Assembly (NCBI RefSeq): GCF_013433315.1
Contig: NZ_WXVV01000001.1
Span: 124,001-188,000, forward strand
Source of the DNA: Pseudomonas crudilactis
GTDB taxonomy: Bacteria; Pseudomonadota; Gammaproteobacteria; Pseudomonadales; Pseudomonadaceae
DNA length: 64,000 nucleotides
Reading direction: 5' to 3'
The notes beneath the pieces were generated by a model. It made no database searches and was not told where the DNA came from. It worked only from the letters and a program-made list of their open reading frames with translations. Each line of letters begins with the position of its first letter. The stretch's first letter is position 1. Made by a program: the position numbers and the translations under genes. Positions 32,801 to 41,431 of the stretch are shown here, piece by piece.

Positions 32801-34244
32801 CCTCGATGATGCCGCGATACCAGGCCTCGGTGGCGCGCAGTGCTGCCTGCTGGGCCTCCAGCTCTCTGGCCTGGTGTTCCAGTTGCAAGGTTTGCGCGCC
32901 CATTTCGTCAGCCTGGCGTCGAGTTTCCTGCAGCAGCGCCTGGGCTGCCTCGCTGCGTTCCATAATGGCCATCGCACCGGCCAGCCTGGGCAGGACTTCT
33001 TGCAACAGCAGCACCTCGTTCTCCTCCAGTGAGCGAAAGCCTGCCATTTCCACAACCCCGAGCAGGCGCTCGCCACGCAGCACCGGCTGCACCAGCAGAT
33101 GGCTGGCGGCAACTGCGCCCAACTGCGCGCGCACATGCCAGAACGATTCGGGCAGATCCTCAAGCTGGCGGGGCTGGCGATCCAGTGCGCACTGGCCAAG
33201 CAATCCCTCACCGAGTTCAAGCTCGGCGGGCAATGGGTGCTCACTGTCCACCGCATAACCGCCGACCAGTCTCAGGCGTGATGCGCCTTCATAGAGCACG
33301 TAAAGCGCCCCCTGGCACATGCCCAAACGGGGCGCGATGCGGCTGAAAAAAGCCTGAGCCAATTGTTGCGGCGTCTCGGCCTGTTGCAGATCGACTTGCA
33401 GGAGCGAGGCGTGAGCTTTCACCCAACGCTGGCGTTCAAGTTGACAAGCCTCCACCTGCAGCGTGGCAATGGCGCGCGCCAGATCGCCGGTTTCGTTGCG
33501 CAGGTCGGTATGCGGGATCTGGCCGTCCAGCTTGCCCGACGCCAATTCATCCACGGCAACGCGTACGCGGTTCAGCGGCACGCGAATGGAATAACTGACC
33601 AGCCAGGTCAACAGCAAAGCCAGCGTCGAACCACCCAGCAACAAGATGTACGTAATCGTAGTGCTACGCTCTGCGTACTCAGCCAGGTTCTTCGCTGTAT
33701 CGTGGATGTCGGTTTCCTTGTTTTTCTCGATCTGGGAGAGCAGCCCGTCACCGCCCTGCTCCAGCGCAAGAAAATCCTTGCTGTTGAGCAACATCAAGGC
33801 CTGGCCCAAGGACCCCTTGCCGGCGAACGCCAACGCTTCATCGCCATCTTTTTGCAGACGCTGTAATACCCGTTCGAATTCCAGCAGGCTGCTGATGCTG
33901 CTCTGTCGGCGCAGTGTTGGACGAACCTGCTCCAGCGCTTGATGGAGTCGCGCCTGGGCGACATCCATCTGGGCTCTGGCGCTGATACGGATGTCGGCGT
34001 TGTTGGTTGCGATTGCACGTTGCATGGCGAGCAACAGATGCGGCAATTGCACCCGGACTTCCTGCACATGCTGGATACCCACCAGATCCTGTTGGTACAA
34101 CTGCTGCATTTCATTTTTGAGCGAATACTGGGTGCGCAGGCTTTGCACGCCCAATATCAGGATCAATATCAGCAGCGCAGCGAAGCCGATGATCAATTTA
34201 CTGCGCAGGGACAGGCGCTCGAGCATCTCGAACAGTCTGTTCAT
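29865..34244 (-). CDS. Hybrid sensor histidine kinase with two receivers and Hpt domain
   Basis: 1459 residues. In order: a membrane segment (about 17-37), a periplasmic helical sensor, a second membrane segment (about 195-215), HAMP, GAF (about 290-420), a short coiled coil, PAS (about 470-590), PAS/PAC (about 610-720), HisKA with [22 protein letters not shown], an HATPase with NLGNNAAKF and [12 protein letters not shown], REC1 ([15 protein letters not shown]), REC2 ([15 protein letters not shown]) and a C-terminal Hpt ([13 protein letters not shown]). All phosphorelay residues appear intact. It follows the HD-GYP regulator gene by 43 bases, so the two probably signal together. The stimulus is unknown. 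Confidence 0.95.
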   Translation of the reverse strand: [1459 protein letters not shown]

Positions 34245-34287
34245 AAACGGCCTCTTTCAACTGGATGTGCTAACTGATACGCGGGGC

Positions 34288-35445
34288 TCAGGGACGGTCG
34301 GCAATCTGCTCAAGCAGGGCTAACTGCCTGGCCATGTCCTGGTCGCTGTCGGCGAAGCGCTCGGCAATTTCGCGAAACTGTTCGGCATTGGCCAGAAACG
34401 CGTCACAGATGTCCGGATCAAAATGCGAGCCGCGGCCTTCGCGGATGATCTTCACCGCCTGCTCGTGGGGCATGCCGGGCTTGTACACGCGTCGGCTGAT
34501 CAGCGCGTCGTAGACATCCGCCACGGCCATCAACCGGGCGCTGATCGGGATGTCATCGGTGGCCACGCCTTGCGGATAGCCACTGCCATCCCATTTTTCC
34601 TGATGGCCGTAGGCAATTTCCTTGGCCAAATGAAGGAAGTCGACGTTTATACCTAATTGATCCTCGGCGTGCTGGATGGCGTCGCGCCCCAAGGTGGTGT
34701 GGGTCTTCATGATCTCGAACTCTTCGGCGGTGAGACGTCCCGGTTTGAGCAGGATGCGATCAGGAATGCCAATCTTGCCGATATCGTGCAGCGGTGCCGA
34801 TTTGAAGAGCAGCTTGATGGTGTCCTCGTCGAGAAAGTCCCGGAAGCGCGGGTGATTGCGCAACAGTTCAGCCAGACGTTTGATGTAGTGCTGGGTGCGG
34901 CGAATGTGGTTGCCGGTTTCGTTGTCACGGGTTTCGGCCAGCGAGGCCATGGCGTGGATCGTGACATCCTGGATGGCGATCACCTCGCGGGTACGCCGTT
35001 GCACTTCCTGCTCCAGAAAATCGTTCTGATTGCGCAGAAAATCGGCAACGGCCTTGAGCTTGATCTGAGTCTCGACCCTGGCCATAAGCACCGGAGGGAT
35101 AATCGGCTTGGTGATGTAATCCGCAGCGCCCAGGCTCAAGCCGCGAATCTCGTCCTCCGTAGCGGTCATCGAGGTCAGGAAAATGATCGGAATATGGCGA
35201 ATGCGGGCATCAAGCTTGAGCTGTTCGGCAACGTCATAACCGGACAGGCCCGGCATCATGATGTCCAGCAGGATCAGATCGGGAAGCGGGTCGGCCTGAA
35301 GAAGGCGCAGGGCTTTTTCGCCGCTGTTGGCGGCCTTGACCCGATATTTGTCCTTGAGCAACTCGGCGATCAGCATCAGGTTATCGGGGGTATCGTCGAC
35401 TACCAGAACGGTAGCTGATGGGTAAACGCCGCGAGTGCTGTCCAT
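34288..35445 (-). CDS. Response regulator with HD-GYP phosphodiesterase domain
   Basis: 385 residues from ATG 35445 (AAGGGAG ahead). N-terminal receiver: VLVVDDTPDNLMLIAELL, phospho-Asp in LILLDIMMPGLSGYDV, and KPI. The C-terminal HD-GYP domain has the metal-binding HDIGKIGIPD and the substrate loop EKWDGSGYPQG. Proteins of this kind (RpfG-like) hydrolyse cyclic di-GMP when phosphorylated. First gene of a two-gene unit with the hybrid kinase, so the kinase probably controls cyclic di-GMP breakdown. Confidence 0.95.
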   Translation of the reverse strand: MDSTRGVYPSATVLVVDDTPDNLMLIAELLKDKYRVKAANSGEKALRLLQADPLPDLILLDIMMPGLSGYDVAEQLKLDARIRHIPIIFLTSMTATEDEIRGLSLGAADYITKPIIPPVLMARVETQIKLKAVADFLRNQNDFLEQEVQRRTREVIAIQDVTIHAMASLAETRDNETGNHIRRTQHYIKRLAELLRNHPRFRDFLDEDTIKLLFKSAPLHDIGKIGIPDRILLKPGRLTAEEFEIMKTHTTLGRDAIQHAEDQLGINVDFLHLAKEIAYGHQEKWDGSGYPQGVATDDIPISARLMAVADVYDALISRRVYKPGMPHEQAVKIIREGRGSHFDPDICDAFLANAEQFREIAERFADSDQDMARQLALLEQIADRP

Positions 35446-35584
35446 GGTTGTTGGCTCCCTTGCCAGACAATTAAGGAGTCGGCGTGCTTGCACCAATCTC
35501 TTGCTGGCAAGCGTAGCTAGAAAAGCTGCAATCGCTAGGTGGAGACTGGTCGATAGCGGCCCCTCCCGACGCTGGCGTCGACAA

Positions 35585-36073
35585 TCACGTTTCGGCGGCG
35601 CCTGTCTCGCGTTTCAGACGCTCGAGGTCCCTATTGACCAGCAGCTTATGGACCAACCCAACCGGCAACATGTAGAGGCGCCCAAAGACGTTATGCGTTA
35701 CGACAGACGATGTGATTGTGAACACACGATCTGTTATCGAAAGACAAATCATGACATCCAGGTGCCGGTCTCTCACGCTCAGAATGAGCAGGTCGGGGGC
35801 GCTATGCTCCACCAGAAAAAAATCCAGCTTTTCGCCAGCCTGTACGGTTTCTCGCCGGGCACCGGAGAACCCACCGATGCGCTCCACACCGAATAACGAA
35901 GAAATTGCATCCCTCGTTCGAAACGCCAGCCGCATGCACAGTCCCGGCTTGGCCCGCATGAAGTTCCAGGCATCAACAGTGGTGATTTCAACAGGCAGCA
36001 GCACCGTTCTGCTGTGATAGTAATCAAGATCGGGCAATGCACTCAGGGTTTGAGCAGGTGATGGGGTGGTCAA
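35585..36073 (-). CDS. DUF2867 family protein
   Basis: 162 residues from TTG 36073, supported by AAAGGAA upstream. The pattern matches DUF2867: a hydrophobic first strand set, AWNFMRAKPGLCMRLAFRTRDAISSLFGVERIGGFSG, EKLDFFLVEHSAPDLLILSVRDRHLDVMICLSI, then a C-terminal helix MLPVGLVHKLLVNRDLERLKRE. The fold is probably related to START/SRPBCC-like lipid-binding proteins. Function unknown. Confidence 0.75.
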   Translation of the reverse strand: MTTPSPAQTLSALPDLDYYHSRTVLLPVEITTVDAWNFMRAKPGLCMRLAFRTRDAISSLFGVERIGGFSGARRETVQAGEKLDFFLVEHSAPDLLILSVRDRHLDVMICLSITDRVFTITSSVVTHNVFGRLYMLPVGLVHKLLVNRDLERLKRETGAAET

Positions 36074-36119
36074 ACGTGATTCCTTTCAGTGATCAGACAT
36101 TTCAATTCGACGTTTAGAT

Positions 36120-36674
36120 TTATTTACGGAAAAATGTATAGCCAATGATGTAAGAGCCAAGTTCATTAGTGTGCGCAGTCACCCACACAGCATATATACC
36201 GCGCCCAATTTGCTCATTCAGCTCTTTTTTGTTTGTACAGAGTTCAATCCTCCGATGGGTGTTCGGATCGTTGATCCATAGACCTGCCTCGCAGTATTTG
36301 GACGGCCCCCGATAGGTAACCTCATACTCAGACTCATAACTAACAACTTCACCAGGCAACAGGTAGACGCTGACATCATAAATGTTTAAAGAGCAAATCA
36401 AGCCCACGCTAAAGCCGCCCAAGAACGACTCTATAGCGCTTTTTGTCGCTTTGCCGGCGCGGATTGCCAGCCCCGCAAAAACAACCCCAAAAAGAGTACC
36501 AATCAGCAGGTATGTCGTTAACTCGGGAATTTCCGGCATTAAAATGGTTCGTGCTGAAATGCCAACGGCCCAGAACAAATAGCTAAACCACGCCCCCGCA
36601 AGCAAAAACACAGCAGTTGCAATAGCTCGTTCCTTCAGTTTTTTCTTTGTTGAGCCTGTCTTTGTGTTTTGCAT
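36120..36674 (-). CDS. Hypothetical membrane protein
   Basis: 184 residues with a basic N-terminus (KTGSTKKKLKERA) and three hydrophobic segments (about 16-38, 52-72 and 82-98), then a soluble C-terminal domain of about 85 residues with two Cys. No family recognised. Its composition is clearly more AT-rich than the flanking genes, which suggests recent acquisition. It ends 46 bases before the DUF2867 gene. Confidence 0.6.
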   Translation of the reverse strand: MQNTKTGSTKKKLKERAIATAVFLLAGAWFSYLFWAVGISARTILMPEIPELTTYLLIGTLFGVVFAGLAIRAGKATKSAIESFLGGFSVGLICSLNIYDVSVYLLPGEVVSYESEYEVTYRGPSKYCEAGLWINDPNTHRRIELCTNKKELNEQIGRGIYAVWVTAHTNELGSYIIGYTFFRK

Positions 36675-36805
36675 GCTTTTTTCACTAAATACTTGGGTGG
36701 TTTGTTAAGCGCGTCTTTGAAATTATCTGTGGTTTCCAGGGCGCAATCTCCCTTGATCCGATCAAGCTGTCGTGAGTTTATTACATTCAAAACCTACCCT
36801 CGCCC

Positions 36806-38152
36806 TCACAAATACCACCGATACTCCCGAGCACTGATCTCCTGCATAAACGCCAAATGATCCTGACGTTTATTCTCGCAATACACATCGACAAACTCAG
36901 CACCCAGCCCCTCGCGCAACTGCGGCTGATGCTGCATCGCGCGCACGGCCTCGAACATCTCCTTGGGAAAATCAATCCCGCTGCTGCGATCTTCATTCAG
37001 CGGCGCAATGGGCTCCTTGCCCGATTCCAGCCCATGCTCCAGCCCCACCAGAATCGCCGCCAACACCAGATACGGATTGGCATCCGCCCCGGCCAAGCGA
37101 TATTCAACCCGAAGATTCTTCACGTCCGACTCCGGAATCCGCAAGCACGCATCGCGGTCTTCAAAACCCCAACTGGCCTTGGTCGCGGTGTTCACCGTAC
37201 CGCCCAAACGGCGCATCGCATTCTGGTTCGGCGCGAAGATCGGCATGCTGTGCGGCAGCAATTCCAGGCACCCGGCGACTGCATGGCGTAGCGGCTGCTG
37301 CTCATTCGCGGCCAGCAGATTATTGCCCGCCGAATCGTAGAGGCTGACATGCACATGCATGCCACTGCCCGGATGCTGCAAGTACGGCTTGGCCATGAAG
37401 CTGGCGCGGTAGCCGTGTTTAAGCGCAACGCCGCGCGTGCTGCGGCAGAACAACGCGGCCCAATCCGCCGCACGCAAGCCGTCGTCTAGATGGCCGAAGT
37501 TGATTTCAAACTGGCCGGGGCCGAGTTCAGCGGTAATCACGGTGGCGTCGATGCCCTGCGCCCGCGTCGCTTCGACCATTTCATCCAGCACCGGCGCGAA
37601 GCGTGAGAGCCGCTCGATGTGCAGGTTTGGTTTATCATCGGCATCGTCGGTCAGGTCGTCGCGGGGGAATTGCGGCAGACCGTCGCGCAGTTTTTTGTCG
37701 AACAGATAAAACTCCAGCTCGAACGCCACCACCGGATGAATGCCTTTGCGCGCCAGACGCTTAAGCACCTGGGCGAGGACTTCACGCGGTTCGAACTCGA
37801 TCGGTTTTTCAGTGCCGTCCGAGGTGATCAGCATCTGCCCCAGCGGCTGCGCCTCCCAGGTGACCGGTTTCAACGTGCCCGGCACGAGACGGCGCACGGC
37901 ATCCGGGTCGCCGTCGTTGAAGCAGTAATCGCCGATAGGGAACAAGCCACCCTGCACGCCCAACAGTACGCAATTCTGCGGCAGCTTCAGTACGCTGCCG
38001 GCGGCGACCTTTTCGAGCATGTCGATTGGATAACGCTTGCCATAGAAGTGCCCGGGAATGTCCAGGCAAATCAGGTCGACATAACGCACCTCGGGGTAGC
38101 GTTGGCGAAAGGCACGCACTTCGGCGAGCAGGTCAGCGCAGACAGCGTCCAT
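36806..38152 (-). CDS. puuA: Gamma-glutamylputrescine synthetase-like (glutamine synthetase family)
   Basis: 448 residues from ATG 38152, which sits 8 bases after AAGGA; the alternative ATG at 38161 abuts that site. Type I glutamine synthetase fold: the ATP/metal motif VAFELEFYLFDKK (about 140-155), AELGPGQFEINFG, GSGMHVHVSLYD, and ANPYLVLAAILVGLEHG. In Pseudomonas these paralogues ligate glutamate to putrescine or related amines, the first step of the gamma-glutamyl route. The neighbouring PuuR- and PuuB-like genes support this. The exact amine is not certain, as several paralogues exist. Confidence 0.85.
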   Translation of the reverse strand: MDAVCADLLAEVRAFRQRYPEVRYVDLICLDIPGHFYGKRYPIDMLEKVAAGSVLKLPQNCVLLGVQGGLFPIGDYCFNDGDPDAVRRLVPGTLKPVTWEAQPLGQMLITSDGTEKPIEFEPREVLAQVLKRLARKGIHPVVAFELEFYLFDKKLRDGLPQFPRDDLTDDADDKPNLHIERLSRFAPVLDEMVEATRAQGIDATVITAELGPGQFEINFGHLDDGLRAADWAALFCRSTRGVALKHGYRASFMAKPYLQHPGSGMHVHVSLYDSAGNNLLAANEQQPLRHAVAGCLELLPHSMPIFAPNQNAMRRLGGTVNTATKASWGFEDRDACLRIPESDVKNLRVEYRLAGADANPYLVLAAILVGLEHGLESGKEPIAPLNEDRSSGIDFPKEMFEAVRAMQHQPQLREGLGAEFVDVYCENKRQDHLAFMQEISAREYRWYL

Positions 38153-38173
38153 CGTGTTCATCCTTTGTTGTGA

Positions 38174-38731
38174 TCAGGTGTAGACCCAGAGCACGCGAGT
38201 CAGCTGCTCGGTGAGGTTGCCGTAACGGCAGCGGGTGTGACTGTCGAATTGAAAGCTGTCGCCGGCCTTCAACGTGGTCGGTTCTTCGTCGTCGCCCAGC
38301 CACAGCGTCAGTTCGCCTTCGAGGACGTAACCGCCCTGCTCCGAGCTGTCGGTCAGATGGCGATCGCCGCTGCTCGCGCCTGCTTCGAGATGACTTTCGA
38401 GCATCGAGAACGAGGCGCGAATCTGCGGCGAAACCAGAATGTCGGTGATGCCGTTGGCGTAGTACAACGTGCGGCGCTCATCCGGCCGCGTCACCCACGG
38501 CAGCTCTTTGGGCTTGGGCAGGCTGTAGAAATAGGTGGTCGGCACGCCGAAGGTTTCGCTGATCGCGGTCAGGTCCGCCACGGTGGGCCGCGACAAGCCG
38601 CGCTCGACCTGCGAAAGGAAGCCCACCGAACGGCCGATCTTGTCGGCCAGTTCCTTGAGGGTCCACTTCTTGTGCTTGCGCAGGTCATGGATGAGGATCG
38701 CCAGCGCGGCGATTTCTTCTTGCTTGTTCAT
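38174..38731 (-). CDS. puuR: XRE/cupin transcriptional regulator, PuuR-like
   Basis: 185 residues from ATG 38731. Helix-turn-helix: LRKHKKWTLKELADKIGRSVGFLSQVERGLSRPTVADLTAISETFGV. The C-terminal cupin: GGYVLEGELTLWLGDDEEPTTLKAGDSFQFDSHTRCRYGN. PuuR represses putrescine utilisation genes until the amine is present. It lies between puuA-like and puuB-like genes in one minus-strand unit with gaps of 21 and 25 bases. Confidence 0.85.
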   Translation of the reverse strand: MNKQEEIAALAILIHDLRKHKKWTLKELADKIGRSVGFLSQVERGLSRPTVADLTAISETFGVPTTYFYSLPKPKELPWVTRPDERRTLYYANGITDILVSPQIRASFSMLESHLEAGASSGDRHLTDSSEQGGYVLEGELTLWLGDDEEPTTLKAGDSFQFDSHTRCRYGNLTEQLTRVLWVYT

Positions 38732-38756
38732 GGACGCGATTCCGAAAAAAGTCTCA

Positions 38757-40058
38757 TCAAATGCTGTCACGCAGTCGATACCAGGCCTTGCCGATGGCTT
38801 CCAGTGGTGCCGCGAAATGCTTGCCACCGGGAAATCGGCCATTGTTCAGGCCCTGGTACAACGCCAATTCATCGCGATCGCCGAGAATCGCATCGGACAC
38901 CGCGCGCGCGGCGGCCAGTGTCGGCAACACACCGTGCCCCGAATAGCCTTGCAGCCAATAACGATTGCCCTCGCCTCCAACATCAGGCGTGCGCTTCATG
39001 GTCAGATCGATATGTCCGCCCCAGGCAAACTCGATGCCGACGCCCTTGAGCTGCGGGAATACCCGTTCGAGAAACGGCCGGGTCGCCGCCGCGATGTCCT
39101 TGGGCATGCCACCGAGATACGTGCAGCCGCCGCCAAACAACAAACGGTTATCCGGTGTGCGCCGAAAGTAGTCGAGGACGAACTGGTTGTCGGTCACGCA
39201 GACATTGCGCGGCAACAGCGCCGTGGCCTGCTCAGGCGTCAGCGGTGCAGTGGACACCTGGTAAGTGCCCACCGGCAGAATGCAGCTGGACAGCTGCGGG
39301 TCGAGTTCATCGAGATAAGCGTTGCACGCCAGCACCAGCACATCGGCGCGCACTGAACCGCGCTCGGTGTTGACCCGGAATCCACCGCCCTGCTCCTGAT
39401 AACTCAGCGCTTTGCTTTGCTCGTGGATACGCCCGCCGGCCCGCTCGATGGCGGCCGCCAGGCCCAAGGCCAGTTTCAGAGGATTGAGGTGCGCGCCCTC
39501 AGGGTCGTACAACCCGCCCTGATAGCGGTCGGTGGCCACCCATTCCGGCAGTTGTTCACGAGGAATGAACTGCAACACATCGTGGCCCCACTTGTGGCTA
39601 GCTTCGTGTTGCCATTCGCGGAGCAGACTGACCCGGCGTGGCATCACCGATGTCCACAGGTGCCCGGGGCGATAATCGATGTCGAAGCCGTGACGATCCG
39701 GTAATTCACGCAATTCCCCAGCAGCCCAGCGCATACCGTCCCACAAGCGTTTCGCCCGCTCCTGACCCAGCGCAGCTTCCAGCGGCGGCATATCACACGA
39801 CCAGCCGAGAATCGCTTGCCCGCCATTACGCCCCGAGGCCGCCCACGCCACGCGACTGGCCTCCAGCACGATCACACGTTTGCCCGCCAAGGCCAGACGC
39901 AGCGCCGTGTGCAGACCACTGAAACCGGCGCCGATGATCACCACGTCGGCGTCATGTTCGCCTTCCAGCGCCGGCCGATCGCGCAGAATATCGGCGCAAC
40001 TGTGGGCGTAATAGCTGTCGACGTGCTGGCTGGATTGCAGAAACATTCGCGGCCTCAT
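38757..40058 (-). CDS. puuB: Gamma-glutamylputrescine oxidase-like FAD oxidoreductase
   Basis: 433 residues (ATG at 40058, or 429 from ATG 40046, which has GAGG at proper spacing). DAO-type flavoprotein: N-terminal FAD-binding motif DADVVIIGAGFSGLHTALRLALAGKRVIVLE (about residues 36-67) and the downstream ASGRNGGQ loop where the isoalloxazine binds. PuuB oxidises gamma-glutamylputrescine to the aldehyde. Together with the puuA-like and puuR-like genes it forms a gamma-glutamyl-amine module; aldehyde dehydrogenase and hydrolase partners are not in the window. Confidence 0.87.
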   Translation of the reverse strand: MRPRMFLQSSQHVDSYYAHSCADILRDRPALEGEHDADVVIIGAGFSGLHTALRLALAGKRVIVLEASRVAWAASGRNGGQAILGWSCDMPPLEAALGQERAKRLWDGMRWAAGELRELPDRHGFDIDYRPGHLWTSVMPRRVSLLREWQHEASHKWGHDVLQFIPREQLPEWVATDRYQGGLYDPEGAHLNPLKLALGLAAAIERAGGRIHEQSKALSYQEQGGGFRVNTERGSVRADVLVLACNAYLDELDPQLSSCILPVGTYQVSTAPLTPEQATALLPRNVCVTDNQFVLDYFRRTPDNRLLFGGGCTYLGGMPKDIAAATRPFLERVFPQLKGVGIEFAWGGHIDLTMKRTPDVGGEGNRYWLQGYSGHGVLPTLAAARAVSDAILGDRDELALYQGLNNGRFPGGKHFAAPLEAIGKAWYRLRDSI

Positions 40059-40102
40059 GAAATTATCTTTTTATAATTTCATGAAAATCTACAGAAGAAA
40101 TT

Positions 40103-41431
40103 TCACACAGGCAACTCGACCTTCGCGATCAACCCTCCGCTCTTGCGATTGCTCAGCGTCAATTCACCGCCCTGCTCACGGACGATGGCTCGCGCTGCGG
40201 AAAGACCCAGACCCACACCGCCGGTGTCACGATTGCGCGAAGCCTCCAGGCGAAAGAACGGATCGAAGACCTGCTCCAACGCTGCCTCGGGAATCCCGGG
40301 GCCTTCGTCGCTGACTTCGATGCAGATCGAATACTCGTCACGCCGCAACGCAATGCCCGGACACTGCGCATACTTCAGCGCATTCTCCAGCAGATTGACG
40401 ATCACCCGCTTGATCCCCAGCGGTCGCCCCTCGTACACCAGATGCGCCGGGCCATCGAAATCGACATTGATGTGCTGATCACGATAATCGTCGACGATGG
40501 TTTGCAGCAGCTCCGACAGGTCGAATGCAGTGGTTTGTTCGCGATGGGTGTCTTCGCGGAAGAACGCCAGCGCGGCATTGATCATCGACTGCATTTCTTC
40601 AACGTCGCGAATCAGTTTGCCCTGATGATCGAGGTCTTCCATGAACTCGCTGCGCAGGCGCATGCGCGTCAGCGGCGCACGTAAATCATGAGAGATCGAC
40701 GCCAGCATGTGCGTGCGCTCGGCGATGAAATGCTGGATCTGCGCCTGCATGGTATTGAACGCGATGATCGCCTGACGGATTTCGTCGGGGCCTTCGAGCT
40801 TGATCGGCGGCGCGCGCAGATCGGTGCCGAAACGTCTGGCGGCCCGCGTGAAACGTTGCAACGGATTGGCCAGTTGCCGGGTGGCGACCCAAGCGACGAG
40901 CAATGTGGCAATCAGTCCCAACGCGATGACGATCGCGATACGCACGCCGAATTCCAGGCCCCAGCTGCGCTCCGGCGGGATAAATGACAACCAGCTGCCA
41001 TCGACCAATTGCACGACGGCGGCGTAATGCGCCTGGGGACTGCCGTTCGGCCAGTCGCCTGGGCTGAACACCTCGATTTTTCGATCTTTGCTCAACAGTT
41101 GCTGCAGCACCGGCACCCTGCTCGCTGGCAGGCGAAGGCCGTCGCTGGGCAGATCGAAATCCGCGCGCTGCGCTTGCCACGACACCTGCAGCATGGCGCT
41201 GCTCGCCGCAGCAGCCAGTTGCGGGCGCAGGTTGGCCGGGGCTGCTTCGATCACCCGCGAGGTCGCGGCGATCTGCTCGAGCAGGCCGGTGCGTTCAATC
41301 GGTGGTCGCGCCCAGATCCCGGCGACTTGTACGAACAGCGCATTCAATGCCAGCGAAGCGACCATCGCCGCCACAATGGTCAGGGCGATGTGCCGACGCA
41401 GTGTATCGGCGCGCCACAGTCGGCGGATCAC
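40103..41431 (-). CDS. Sensor histidine kinase (EnvZ-like)
   Basis: 442 residues from GTG 41431, overlapping the response regulator stop (GTGA). Two membrane segments (about 15-35 and 160-180) enclose a periplasmic domain of roughly 125 residues. HAMP follows (NPLQRFTRAARRFGTDLRAPPIKLEGPDEIRQAIIAFNTM), then HisKA with SHDLRAPLTRMRLRSEF and HATPase with NLLENALKYA and GGVGLGLSAARAIV. It pairs with the OmpR-type regulator. The signal is unknown; adjacency to the amine catabolism genes is suggestive only. Confidence 0.94.
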   Translation of the reverse strand: MIRRLWRADTLRRHIALTIVAAMVASLALNALFVQVAGIWARPPIERTGLLEQIAATSRVIEAAPANLRPQLAAAASSAMLQVSWQAQRADFDLPSDGLRLPASRVPVLQQLLSKDRKIEVFSPGDWPNGSPQAHYAAVVQLVDGSWLSFIPPERSWGLEFGVRIAIVIALGLIATLLVAWVATRQLANPLQRFTRAARRFGTDLRAPPIKLEGPDEIRQAIIAFNTMQAQIQHFIAERTHMLASISHDLRAPLTRMRLRSEFMEDLDHQGKLIRDVEEMQSMINAALAFFREDTHREQTTAFDLSELLQTIVDDYRDQHINVDFDGPAHLVYEGRPLGIKRVIVNLLENALKYAQCPGIALRRDEYSICIEVSDEGPGIPEAALEQVFDPFFRLEASRNRDTGGVGLGLSAARAIVREQGGELTLSNRKSGGLIAKVELPV

